Shown here: in pieces, positions 34,701 through 42,800 of the stretch
Numbering within the stretch: position 1 is the first letter of the stretch
Layout of the letters: each line of letters starts with the position of its first letter
From: Taeniopygia guttata
Taxonomy: Eukaryota; Chordata; Aves; Passeriformes; Estrildidae
Assembly (NCBI RefSeq): GCF_048771995.1
Contig: NC_133034.1
Coordinates: forward strand, 1,488,001 to 1,552,000
Length of the DNA: 64,000 nt
Direction of reading: 5' to 3'
The notes under the pieces: generated by a model
What the model was told of the DNA's origin: nothing
What the model saw: the letters and a program-made list of their open reading frames with translations, nothing else
Databases searched by the model: none
Made by a program: the position numbers and the translations under genes

Positions 34701-37539
34701 ACACAGATGACACAGTGATGATGACTTACCAGATCCCCTCCAGGTAATTCCAGTGCCACAGCCCTTCACTCATTCTGTGCTTAGGGGAAGCAGAATGTGC
34801 AGGAGGAAAGATGCATAGCAACCTCTGTCTCTGCAGAATTAAACTGGTTTTAATGTTTAGCTCAATGTCAAGAAAAATTCTTGCTTCCTTTATATGTTTT
34901 GTATACTACACAAGAACTTCTCAAGAAGGAATAATTGTTTAATTAGGCTTAGCTGTATTTTTAGGTCAATTTCCTGAGTTGAAATGAACTGTGTGTATTT
35001 TTTGGAAGCTGTTCCATAGTTAGTGATTTGTTACTACTTGCCCAGAAATCCCTGGTGAATGTGCTTAGATCTAGGCATGGTCTGGCCTGGAAGATCTCCA
35101 GTCCTTGGTTCTTGTCCTTGAGATGCCACATTCAGTGGAATGCTGCTCTTGGACTTGTCTTTTTTTTTTTTTTTCTGAGTAGTTAACCTCCATGTGTTCA
35201 TTCTGCTCCATAAATTAGGATAAGGAAGTAGAAAGTAAAAATTGTAAAGCTTCTAGTAAAATAAACTTATTTAAAGAAAAAAAAAAAATCACTACTTCAG
35301 TAGCAAAGAGCAGATATAGGGAAAGAAGGGATGACAAGTCTATGGATTTCTTTTTTAACCTACTTGTTTATATTTCTTGGGAGCCATGAATGGTGTTCTG
35401 AGAAGTGGAGATTTCAGTAAAGACAAGCCTTTGAAAGGGAAGGTAAACAAGCTTTAAAATACAGAAGCACAGGCATGATGGGGAAAGTAAAGAATACGTT
35501 GTAAGAAGTTTAGCTTTTTATTTTCTAGTTTTAAAAATACTTTGACATTTCTCAGTTTTTGTAGTCTGAAGTGTTGACAGCCATAGGTGGAGATTCCAGT
35601 AACCCATAAAAGCAGCAAAGCCTGCCAAAGAACAGGATATTTTGGTTAAGTAGAGTGAAGCTCTTTGTCAGAGTGTGATGCCCAAGGAGTGAAGTGCAAA
35701 TCCAACCTGTTCTTAGGTATCCTGTAAGGAATAGAAATTATTTTGTGGTTTTTGGAACTTGCTTTCTATTGTCATCTTTTATAGAGGGATACAGCTCATA
35801 AATGTGGCTGTGGGATGGGTTTTTGTAGATGCCTGAATGGAGGTGTAGGGCATTTGGAGGGAGAGAGAATTTTGGCAGCTGAAATAGAGCTGTTTTCTAA
35901 AGTTTAGTTCATTCTTGCTGATCTTCTTAAACACATCTTACTCCTGCTTTATCTCCTGTGCATCAAGTGGCTGCTTTGGGTTGTCCTCCCACTGAAGGGG
36001 GGCTTGGACCTGGGGGAAACTGGAGCTTTGTTGGTTTCACTGGTGGTGCTGCCTGGATTGCTCTAAGAAAACTGTTCTCACTGATGGGATTTGAAAAGAC
36101 AGTGAGCCAGCAGAGATGTCTGCAAATGCAGAGAGCAGCTGGAGTAATCACATTTCATTTTCTTCCAATACAACACTTCTAAGCATAATGTTCTGGAACA
36201 AAAATTGTCTTTAAAAATGTTAGTATTTGACTGTGTAACCTCATGTAGGCATGAAGCCCAGAAACTGATGAAGCTCAATTTCTAAATACATTTTATTTTA
36301 GGGATTTGGAAACAGTTTTAAAGGAAGATAAGCAGAAATTAAAGCAAATGCAGAAACTACAGCCAAAATTTACAGAAGAACAAAAACGAGAGCTTATTGA
36401 AGTTCACCCATGGATCCAGCAAGGTGGACTGCCAAAAACTGTTGCTAATTCTGTAAGTTTAATGGGTTAATTACTTTTGCATGTATAATAGTGCTTAAAT
36501 TATTAGCTGCCTGTGTTAGACTCTTCCTTTCCTGTTGCTATGAAAGCTTGGTCAATTATGCATAGGAAAAAAAAAGAAATTGAAACTTCCACGCAGTGGT
36601 TTCTAGCTTGATTCAATTTAACATAAATCTTCTTTCCAATGGAGGAAATTAAAGTAGTGGTGAATACAGTACAAGAAATTTCCTTCCTCTTTTTGAATTT
36701 CCATGTCTCTCTTTGAAATGCTTTAGCAACACAGCAGAAACTTTGCTACATAAAAATCTCTATGTGCAGCAATGGATGTCCATTGTTTTCAGAGTACAAA
36801 ATGAATGGCAATACATGGATCCTTTTTTCTATCAGACTTCTCACTCAGGATTGTGATTCCTCTAAAAAATGGCTTGAAAGGAAAAAACAAAAAAAGAAAA
36901 TATCCAACAGAACAAAGCATCTATTCAATTTAATTTTTCTGTGTAGTTTACTTACTCACACACAAATATCTGATTGCATTTTGTTTTCCTTAAGCTTTCT
37001 ATCATTTGAGGCATTTTTATGCAAAAACTGTCAAACACAGAGGCTCTGTTTGCACATGAGTGTTTCAAAAGTCAGTGTGAAGGAATTGCAGTGGAATCCT
37101 AATGGTGGGCTTAATGTTACTGCAGCACTGAGCCTACAAGCACCCACCTTGTGATCTGTGGCACAGCTGCTTCCAGTAGAGTTCTCAAGTACTTTCATTG
37201 ATTTATTGCACATTATAAAATCACTGTGTGTGGAAGAGTTGTGGAGTAAAATACATGTGGTAGCTACAGCACAGGTGGAGAGGTTCTCTTGTAATCAAGG
37301 ATTGCATGCAGCTGGACTGCTGCTTGGAAAAGCTTTTTTTTTTTTTTTGATTTTGCTTATGAGTGCTTCTATTCTTTTTTTCTTTTTAGGAATGTATTTT
37401 TTGTGAGGACAATATACAGAGCAATTTTTATACATCATATGATGAAGAAATCCATGAAATGGACCTTAATGAAATGATTGAAGATAGTGGAGAAAACAAC
37501 TTGGTTTCCCTGAATCAAGTCAGTGAAGAACAAACATAG
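10461..37539 (+). CDS. PER2: PER2, period circadian regulator 2 (22 coding exons, 1313 aa)
   Basis: Repressor of the circadian clock: it binds CRY and CK1 in the cytoplasm, enters the nucleus and inhibits CLOCK:BMAL1. The coding exons join in phase with GT-AG introns: 10461-10732, 11485-11553, 14611-14765, 15282-15403, 16921-17122, 18640-18691, 19770-19912, 20114-20192, 24492-24598, 25273-25426, 25605-25713, 26162-26293, 27423-27519, 28034-28190, 28273-28400, 29869-30042, 30299-30559, 31315-32162, 33856-34042, 34551-34743, 36302-36452, 37390-37539. Domains: HLH-like segment about 115-165, PAS-A about 205-285, PAS-B about 340-415 with PAC to about 465, degron SGSSGYGS near 493, CK1 phosphoswitch serines 691/694/697/700/703, basic NLS-like segment in exon 18, LDILL coactivator-type motif in exon 19, CRY-binding domain about 1150-1313 with C1266 and C1269. 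It resembles mammalian PER2 (about 1255 aa) along its whole length. The N-terminal [14 protein letters not shown] fixes it as PER2 rather than PER3. I found no frameshift or internal stop. Confidence 0.97.
11140..11215 (+). mobile_element. CR1 LINE 3'-end fragment in PER2 intron 1
   Basis: The stretch 'gttgggactcagtgatcctt', then 'atggtcctttccaactcaag', then 'ctattctgtgg' is the usual CR1 terminal sequence in sense orientation. Only the last 75 bp or so are present, as expected for a 5'-truncated LINE insertion. Confidence 0.8.
11273..11385 (+). repeat. G/T-rich low-complexity tract with potential G-quadruplex
   Basis: Four GGGG runs at 11273, 11279, 11286 and 11312 are followed by a long T/G-only stretch with further GGG and GGGG runs. 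The first three runs are 2-3 nt apart. It lies on the transcribed-sense strand of PER2 intron 1. Confidence 0.6.
11485..11553 (+). CDS. PER2: PER2 coding exon 2
   Basis: 69 bp after a pyrimidine-rich tract ending CTAG. Encodes [20 protein letters not shown], matching mammalian FSLMMAKSEHNPS. Donor GTAAAT. The following intron (11554-14610, 3.1 kb) has no gene or clear transposon; it contains a close pair of E-boxes at 13214-13228. Confidence 0.93.
13214..13228 (+). promoter_or_regulatory. Paired E-box (CACGTT-atg-CACGTG) in PER2 intron 2
   Basis: CACGTT at 13214-13219 and CACGTG at 13223-13228. CLOCK:BMAL1 binds CACGTG and, in Period genes, CACGTT variants, often as pairs 6-7 bp apart. The spacing here is 3 bp, so cooperative binding is uncertain. 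Confidence 0.35.
14611..14765 (+). CDS. PER2: PER2 coding exon 3 (HLH-like region)
   Basis: Acceptor TCTTACAG, donor GTAATA. Encodes the conserved segment from [19 protein letters not shown] through [15 protein letters not shown], which corresponds to the HLH-like part of Period proteins that lacks a DNA-binding basic region. The next intron (14766-15281) holds nothing recognised. Confidence 0.95.
15282..15403 (+). CDS. PER2: PER2 coding exon 4
   Basis: Encodes ANEEYYQLL and the stretch to [10 protein letters not shown], as in mammals ([10 protein letters not shown]...TSEYIVKNA). It ends in phase 0 with donor GTGAGT. The following intron (15404-16920) is plain AT-rich DNA with no repeat I recognise. 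Confidence 0.95.
16921..17122 (+). CDS. PER2: PER2 coding exon 5 (PAS-A)
   Basis: Encodes [20 protein letters not shown] through the [14 protein letters not shown] segment, the core of PAS-A, which takes part in PER dimerisation. Acceptor TTTTTAG, donor GTGAGT, leaving phase 1. The next intron (17123-18639) contains a short CR1 fragment near 17926. Confidence 0.96.
17926..18000 (-). mobile_element. CR1 LINE fragment, antisense, PER2 intron 5
   Basis: The + strand reads 'gtcaaaagggaccttgttgg', 'ggtctccagtgcaacctctg' and 'gctcaaaacagggtcag', the usual reverse-complement CR1 tail. Short and diverged. Confidence 0.65.
18640..18691 (+). CDS. PER2: PER2 coding exon 6
   Basis: A 52-bp exon encoding [18 protein letters not shown], close to mammalian [18 protein letters not shown]. 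Acceptor TTTCTAG, donor GTAAGA. The next intron (18692-19769) holds only AT-rich sequence and an A-tract near 19617. Confidence 0.95.
19770..19912 (+). CDS. PER2: PER2 coding exon 7 (PAS-A to PAS-B linker)
   Basis: Encodes a segment including [15 protein letters not shown] and [16 protein letters not shown], nearly identical to mammalian PER2. Acceptor ATTATTAG, donor GTAATG. It is followed by a 201-bp intron. Confidence 0.95.
20114..20192 (+). CDS. PER2: PER2 coding exon 8 (start of PAS-B)
   Basis: Encodes [20 protein letters not shown] then FQDVDE, the beginning of PAS-B. Acceptor TCTCTCAG, donor GTAACT. The longest PER2 intron (20193-24491) follows. Besides two CR1 fragments it shows no gene. 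Confidence 0.95.
20778..21140 (-). mobile_element. CR1 LINE fragment, antisense, PER2 intron 8
   Basis: The + strand begins 'tcatagagtcatttaggttg' and 'caaaagacctccaagatcat', continues with 'gtgggcagcctgttccttga', and ends with the 'taaagatgttaaacacaatt' and 'gggcc' text typical of CR1. About 360 bp of the 3' part is present, moderately diverged. Confidence 0.88.
22765..23180 (-). mobile_element. CR1 LINE fragment, antisense, PER2 intron 8
   Basis: The + strand carries 'gctggaagggactgctggag', 'ctaacatccagcatcagctt' and 'ctggggccattgcctgtag', which follow the reverse-complement CR1 order. It is more diverged than the copy at 20778, and the right boundary is vague. Confidence 0.75.
24492..24598 (+). 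CDS. PER2: PER2 coding exon 9 (PAS-B)
   Basis: Encodes [20 protein letters not shown] and [16 protein letters not shown], the centre of PAS-B. Acceptor TTTCTCCAG, donor GTATGT. The next intron (24599-25272) is AT-rich with no repeat seen. Confidence 0.96.
25273..25426 (+). CDS. PER2: PER2 coding exon 10 (PAS-B/PAC)
   Basis: Encodes [20 protein letters not shown] and [19 protein letters not shown], almost invariant in vertebrate PER2. Acceptor TTGCAG, donor GTAAGT. A 178-bp intron follows. Confidence 0.97.
25605..25713 (+). CDS. PER2: PER2 coding exon 11
   Basis: Encodes [18 protein letters not shown] through [17 protein letters not shown], matching mammalian PER2. It ends in phase 0 at donor GTACAG. 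The next intron (25714-26161) carries an A-rich low-complexity tract. Confidence 0.95.
25917..26052 (+). repeat. A-rich low-complexity tract, PER2 intron 11
   Basis: About 135 bp made almost only of A and C on the + strand (runs such as caaaacaaaacaaac and up to ten consecutive A). It has no conserved unit. Confidence 0.8.
26162..26293 (+). CDS. PER2: PER2 coding exon 12 (phosphodegron)
   Basis: Encodes [25 protein letters not shown] and on to [14 protein letters not shown] is the beta-TrCP recognition region phosphorylated by CK1 in mammals. Acceptor TTTAACAG, donor GTAGGT, phase 0. The next intron (26294-27422) shows nothing recognised. Confidence 0.96.
27423..27519 (+). CDS. PER2: PER2 coding exon 13
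   Basis: Encodes [20 protein letters not shown] and a Lys-rich tail ending KKESLA. Poorly conserved with mammals but similar in character to what I recall of avian PER2. Acceptor CCTTTCAG, donor GTAGGA. The next intron (27520-28033) is unremarkable. Confidence 0.88.
28034..28190 (+). CDS. PER2: PER2 coding exon 14
   Basis: Ends with [20 protein letters not shown] then VIR, equivalent to mammalian [20 protein letters not shown]. Acceptor TTTCCACAG, donor GTGAGC. Only 82 bp separates it from exon 15. Confidence 0.95.
28273..28400 (+). CDS. PER2: PER2 coding exon 15
   Basis: Encodes [19 protein letters not shown], matching mammalian YLESCNEAATLKRKCEFPA, followed by a variable Ser-rich tail. 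Acceptor GCATTTTAG, donor GTAACT. The next intron (28401-29868) contains a degenerate CR1-like stretch. Confidence 0.93.
28940..29640 (+). mobile_element. Degenerate CR1-like LINE remnant, PER2 intron 15
   Basis: Scattered matches run in the CR1 ORF2 order in sense orientation: 'gcatttgacatagtccc', 'ggactgtgagattggtaaag', 'gagtgtccagtggagtttct', and later 'ctggattactgtgtgtagct'. It is riddled with stops. The boundaries are approximate and the call is from memory of the consensus. Confidence 0.5.
29869..30042 (+). CDS. PER2: PER2 coding exon 16 (CK1 phosphoswitch / FASP region)
   Basis: Encodes [20 protein letters not shown] followed by [14 protein letters not shown]. Serines 691, 694, 697, 700 and 703 form the SxxS series that CK1 phosphorylates. 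The first corresponds to the human serine mutated in familial advanced sleep phase. Acceptor TTTTAACAG, donor GTAGGA. A 256-bp intron follows. Confidence 0.97.
30299..30559 (+). CDS. PER2: PER2 coding exon 17 (CK1-binding segment)
   Basis: Encodes [20 protein letters not shown] and [20 protein letters not shown], the second conserved CK1-docking block of PER proteins. Acceptor TTCCTGTAG, donor GTATGG. The next intron (30560-31314) is T-rich with no repeat identified. Confidence 0.96.
31315..32162 (+). CDS. PER2: PER2 coding exon 18 (large Pro-rich exon, NLS)
   Basis: 848 bp. It begins with a basic stretch [15 protein letters not shown] (NLS-like), then [14 protein letters not shown], a long Pro/Phe/Ala-rich segment with repeated FPAQP-type motifs, and [20 protein letters not shown]. 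All blocks are recognisable in mammals. It ends in phase 0 with donor GTAAGT. Third positions are GC-rich compared with neighbouring exons. The long antisense frames here are shadows of this composition. Confidence 0.97.
33469..33496 (+). repeat. Perfect 12-bp inverted repeat, PER2 intron 18
   Basis: ATTACTAATCAT, a 4-nt loop TTAC, then its exact reverse complement. It lies 45 bp upstream of the intronic copy of the 3'UTR segment. Confidence 0.85.
33541..33772 (+). repeat. Intronic duplicate of a PER2 3'UTR segment
   Basis: Same orientation as, and by eye roughly 85% identical to, 38022-38252 in the PER2 3'UTR. It includes the shared strings 'tttgtctcctctagttttga' and 'gttgatgtgtaagta'. Similarity stops abruptly on both sides. 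TAGTAATAAATA occurs at both 33511-33522 and 33792-33803, as a target-site duplication would. The rest of intron 18 (32163-33855) shows nothing further. Confidence 0.85.
33856..34042 (+). CDS. PER2: PER2 coding exon 19 (LXXLL motif)
   Basis: Encodes [20 protein letters not shown] followed by a Gly/Ser-rich run. LDILL keeps the LXXLL nuclear-receptor-type motif (LLNLL in mammals). Acceptor TATCTCTAG, donor GTAACT. The next intron (34043-34550) is plain. Confidence 0.94.
34551..34743 (+). CDS. PER2: PER2 coding exon 20 (start of CRY-binding domain)
   Basis: Encodes [17 protein letters not shown] and [20 protein letters not shown], a near-invariant part of the C-terminal CRY-binding region. Acceptor TTTACAG, donor GTAATT. 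The next intron (34744-36301) is AT-rich; no repeat was identified. Confidence 0.97.
36302..36452 (+). CDS. PER2: PER2 coding exon 21 (CRY-binding domain helices)
   Basis: Encodes a charged helical stretch including [20 protein letters not shown] and ends [15 protein letters not shown]...ANS, as in mammals. Phase 0, donor GTAAGT. The next intron (36453-37389) holds nothing recognised apart from a T-tract at 37336. Confidence 0.96.
37390..37539 (+). CDS. PER2: PER2 coding exon 22 (C-terminus, CxxC zinc ligands)
   Basis: Begins ECIFCED. The two cysteines (1266 and 1269) correspond to the pair that, with CRY residues, holds an interface zinc in mouse CRY1:PER2. An acidic tail ends EEQT and then TAG at 37537-37539, like the mammalian IEEQT/IEAQT end. 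Acceptor CTTTTTAG. Confidence 0.96.
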   Translation, partial: ECIFCEDNIQSNFYTSYDEEIHEMDLNEMIEDSGENNLVSLNQVSEEQT

Positions 37540-39855
37540 CCTTTGAGCCTGTTGTTTTGAAAATTGCTTCAAAACGACAGTGAAGGATCCACAGAGGTTT
37601 TAATCTTCTATCCAGCAGGATGAATGCAGTTCATAAAAGCAAATGTGTTTTTCTTGCTCTAGAAGAGTCATTTGTGAATGAATCTCTTTTTAAATGGTGG
37701 CAATCTCTTCCCAGTAAGGACATTGTTGAAGATGGTATAGCTTTTCTTTAAAAGACTCATTTTGCACTTACATGCCTCAAGTATTTCTTTATAAACTATA
37801 GACACTTTCATTGATGCCTACTGATTTTTGTAGAGTGGGTTAAGAAGTGCTGAAATCTCCTGACATACATACTGTTCTTCAGATCTCCTTTTGGTGATGG
37901 TTCAGCGTTATAAATTGTTGAGCAATTTTGCTTAGTGGCTCTTTAGCATTGTTCTTAATATTTGAAGTGGTCCAGCATAGTAGGAGAAATAACCTTCAAG
38001 GAAATCAATTCACATTTGCCCTTCTCATACCAGTTGATCCTCTTTGTTTGTCTCCTCTAGTTTTGAATGTAGACACTCTTTTTGTCTAAGAGGAATGTTG
38101 AGCTGATTTTATAAGATGGTCTGGTACTAAAGTTCATGTTGATGTGTAAGTACAGAGGACTGCAGACAACTTTTTAGCCTTTTATGTAAATGGACACTGC
38201 AAAACAATGAACTGTTTATTACGTTGAAGCATAATTTCTGAGAAATTTGTACTCAAGAAATCCTTATGCTTAAAGATTTTAAAAACTTAGGACCACAGAA
38301 GATGACTGCCCATGCTCCAGTGGCTGTTAGACAGAGCTTGGGGTAGCTTTAACCTTTATTTCTGAGTTGTTTTGTCAGGAGATTGGCCATCAGTTTTTCC
38401 AATGTGGCTAAACAAACATCAAATTTGTATGTGGCAAGAGAGAATTCGATGTGGCTTGTCCTTTGAAGATAACTCTTATAAAAAAGAAGTGATTTTGAGA
38501 ATAGTGTTGACTCACGCTATTTGATTTACATAATCTCAAATTTAGGGTGGCTGGAGTCCTTTGCTGTTGAAGATTTCATTTTAATGCCTGAGATTGTATT
38601 GACTTGAATGTGTGTACTTTATGTTCTTGTGCTGTTTATGTCTGTTGGATGTGGGAAGAAAACATGAGAGAACAACTGTTAGTGTGTTAGTTAGTTAAAG
38701 GACTAATTTAGTCCTTCAAAGCAGTTTAGTTGCTGTGTTGCTAGATGTCAGCTGTAAGTCTTGGGGTGAAAAATTACGAAAGTTAATTCAATTAACTTTG
38801 ATACGTTTGTCTTAAAATATTTTTTATGGGAAGCATTTCCTTTTTTCGTAGGATAACATTTCTTTTCACTGAAATTTAAGGTTAGTTTCATTCTATACAA
38901 ATATTTCTCTTTGTATACAGAGAGGATGTGAAGTTAGATCTGACACCAAAAACATGTAAAAGTGACTCGTATTCGCTTAGCAGAAGAAATAATTTGTTTC
39001 AAGTAATTAGTTATTAATTGGAAAATTTGCATTGGAGACAGGTTCTGCAGGTAGCAAAGTGTGTCAACTTGTGAAACAAGCAGAATCACAATTTTAAAGA
39101 ATGAATAAGTATTTTAAATGTAGTGTGAAGCACTACCCAGCAAGACCTGATGCCTGTCTTTAACAATTCAGCAAAGTCAAACGTAAATATTTGTAAATAC
39201 AAAGTGAATGAGAAATTTTCCAGTGTTGGTGTTCACGTCCGATGTATTCAATGTTTTAATTATAAATGGAACAGTGCAGCTATACCAACATATTAAATAT
39301 ATTTCATTTTTACATGGAGACACAAACATGGACCAGGCTTTGGGAATATAAAAGCTTTATATAAAAAGGAGTGCATCATCATTATACAAACAATTTTCAA
39401 AGACTTCTCAACCACTTTGAACTTCTGTGCTTTAGCATGCTTTTTTTTTTTTCCCATGTCTTTTTTTATTTGTCCTCAGTTATTTTATTTCTTTTTTCAA
39501 TGACCATCTTGTAACCATAACTTAGTGAAAGGAAGAGAAAAGTATATTTAGAGCATTTTGTGGATGTGCTTACTTATGGACTTAATCTTGCATCCTTAAA
39601 GTGTTTGCATTTACAGGGTGGTATTAAAATATTTTCCTGTAACTTTAAATCTACATGCCTCCATTTATAGATAAGATTCTGAAGCTGTAATTTTTCCAAA
39701 CTGTTGTAAGATGATTTATTTGTGATGACACTTTGTCAACATGTCAACAATGTTTTCTGTACACTGTGCAATATATTTTGGTTTTGCCACTTGTGACTAA
39801 TTTTTATGACTTTGCTTTTTAGAAAACTGGTAAATAAAACAGATATATTTTTAGT
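37540..39855 (+). other. PER2: PER2 3'UTR
   Basis: About 2.3 kb of AT-rich untranslated sequence, similar in length to mammalian PER2 3'UTRs. It includes the source segment (38022-38252) of the intron-18 duplicate. An earlier weak signal ATTAAA is at 39292. Confidence 0.8.
39833..39838 (+). terminator. PER2: PER2 polyadenylation signal AATAAA
   Basis: Canonical AATAAA followed within 30 nt by a T-rich stretch (tttttagttgcctttttgtt), as expected for a downstream element. Cleavage would fall near 39850-39860. Confidence 0.7.
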
Positions 39856-39859
39856 TGCC

Positions 39860-42800
39860 TTTTTGTTCCTTGAGGCTTCTGCTCCAAGTAAGAAGTCAGA
39901 ATATGTGCTTTACTGATGGTATGTGAGCTGGTATTGCGGACTCTAGAGCTTGCTGTGATGTTAGCTCTGCCTTTCTGCCCTGGGTAAAATTGCTGCCAGC
40001 TTTTCTGACCTCTAAGTTTAGTGCTCACATGGAAGATTGAATCTTTATATTGAGGAGTTGTTCTGAAGTCACGTGCAGATTTCCTGGAAGAGCAGTGCAG
40101 CTGGGCTCTGTGGTGTTCAAATCTGCCACAAGACACCTTTGTTGTGCTTTCTGCTTTGCTCGGTGTCAGCTGCAGCCCCTGAGCTTTCACAGGGCTGGCT
40201 TAGGGACAGAGTTCCAGTTATGCCCCTGCATTTGCTCTCCACAGTGATTTTCAGTCTTCTCTCGAGGTGTGAGGTGCTGTCTGTGGAAATTGCTGGAACT
40301 TTCCAAGCTGCAGTGCTTCCCTCTTCATGTTTGCTTCTCTGGTGAGTGGGGCAGTGCTGGAGCTCAGGGCTTGGACTCCTCCTGTTCAGAAGGGACTCCA
40401 GTTATGAGACCTTCATTAACTCTTTTTTTTTTCCATGGCTGTGTTTTGAGAGGTTTGTGGAATTTTAAAAATAGAGCAAGCTAGTACAAGCCCTGATTTG
40501 GTATAAAGAACACAGATCCTTCTGTAACCTGCACAATCAAGGTGTGTGGGTACCACAGAACAGGTCAGCCCACAGGGGAATTGCCTTCACACCGAGGGCA
40601 CAGTGGTGGTGGTGTGCACTTAATTGCCAAGAGCTGCATTTTAAAACATGTTGAACGCATTATCTGCTCTTTGCAGTCCTCTGAATTAATCCTAAATGTG
40701 AGGGCAGTTCTGTGTCTGTCTGAAAACCCTGCTGTCCCTAGCAGCACCCGGGTTCCTTGCTCAGGGCAGCATGCAGAGAGCAGAGATGTGTTGGTGGAGC
40801 TCTGACAGAGCTCCAAACCTGAGTGTCACCACCTGAACGGGGTCCCTGTGCCACCTGTGCCACGCCAGGGGAGCTGGCTTTTGGATGCAAGTTCTGGTAA
40901 CTGATAACAAGAACCTTGGGAGTACTGAGGTGCTGCTGGTGGGATAAATTGCCAGGTAACGTTTCACACTCATTTCTGCTTTTGGTAATTTTTTTTCAAT
41001 TGTAAATGTAATAAGAGTACGAGATAAAGGTGGCTTCAGGTATTCACGTACTCCTCTTTGGTGAGGTGTGTTCTGTCAGCAGCCAAGCCAAGGGCTTGCC
41101 CTGCAGAGCTATTGGGAGGAGCCTTTGTCCGAGGTTTTCCCACCTCAGCAGCCCCTAGATGTCACTGGTGTCCTGGGATTATCTTTGGCAGCATTTCCAC
41201 CCTTTTGTCTTTATTCAGCTTCCTGTACGTTGGGGCTGTTGAGTTTGCCATGACATTATTTGATGTGAAGTGAAAGCTCTGTGGCTTGGATTTCAAATAA
41301 GATGAGAAAATTCATGCTGAAGAGCTGTTGGCCCAACGACAGTGAATGCAAACATAAGCTCTGCTTGGAAAAGAGAAACAGACTGCTGAAAGCACCAGCT
41401 TTTAGCCCACTGAACAGCTGTCATGAATTTAGAGGTGAAAAAAGATGCTGTCCTTACTGAGAATTAAGATCCTTGATGGTTATTTCGTCTGTGATAAGGG
41501 TGGAAAGAACACAAGGCATTGATGAGCCTCTGACCCAAAAAAGAGCATAGTGAAATGAGTTGCATGTTTCTGGCAAAGTAACAAACAGATGACTTGAAGG
41601 AGGGTAAGGTTTGTAGGTGTAACTTCCAGAAATCCCACAGTTTAATTGATCAGAAGTGCTTGAGAAATTTATTCGGTATATTGAACAAGGTAATCAATAG
41701 CTCAGGAACTCCCATTTCCTCAGGGGCTGTGGAAGAGGACTTTATTTTCGGGGGTGCTACACGAGGTGTGTAACAGCTGTGTCTCTGCTTCCCTGAAACA
41801 AAATACCAAACTAACAAAAAACTGAACCCAAACTTCTCCAGCATTTCCAAGTGGAAAAGTAACATAAGACTGGGTAGAAACTGAGGCAACTGAACTCTTA
41901 ATCATGGGTATTTCTTTGGCTGTCTGCTGATAAAACATGAGCTCCACCATTAAGCTTTCATTCCCCCGGGTTTCTGGCTCTAGCTGCAGACAGAGAAGCT
42001 GCTGTGGCAGCACATGAATGGTGTTTAACCTCAGTGCATAACAGTGTGAAAACACTTGCCTCTCACTTGGAGAGAAAGTGCTTTTCAGCTGAAGGACCCG
42101 CTGTGAAGGAGCCCGTGTGGCGAGGCAGGTGCTGGGGGATGTGCAGGGGGACAGTGCTGTCTGTGTGGGGCAGGGGGGGACAGCACCTGCTGCAGTGGGG
42201 TGAAAGGTTTGCTGCACCCTCAGCCCCAGAGGGATGTGCTGCTTGCACTCCATTTGTTTGCGTTTGTTTTGGAGACGAATAAAAGGGTGGATTCAAAGTT
42301 CCTGCTATTCCAGGATTTGTCAAGGTGTACTTCTCAGTCTGTAGTAAAACAAGATATAGTGAATTTATTGCTCTCTTTAAATTGTTACAGTGGTCTAAAA
42401 GTAAACTGCTTGTGTTATTGTTGCACTGCCTGCTTCAGAAATTCTACTTCTGTCCAAGAACTTATTGGCTGCGCTTTTCCTTTTTAAAAACCCTGACTAT
42501 TGCTTGTCAAAGGTAAGGTCTACTGCTTTCCCTTCTGTTGTCACCAGCTGACTCCCTTGCAAATCTGTGACCTTTTTGCACAGGTTGCTGGATAAATTCA
42601 GCAAATGTACTTCTCTAATTGACTGTAATCTTTAATTTGCTTCTCTGTAGGAAGCAGAAGGAGGGCTGGGTGGCTGTGCACAGCCTGCTCGGGTTTGCAG
42701 GGGCACTGGGGCTGGAGCAGCTCCGTTTTGAGGAGTCTGGTGGGATGGGCTCAGCTCTTTCAGCTCCCAGGTGAGTGCTGTGGGTGCTACACAGGATTTC

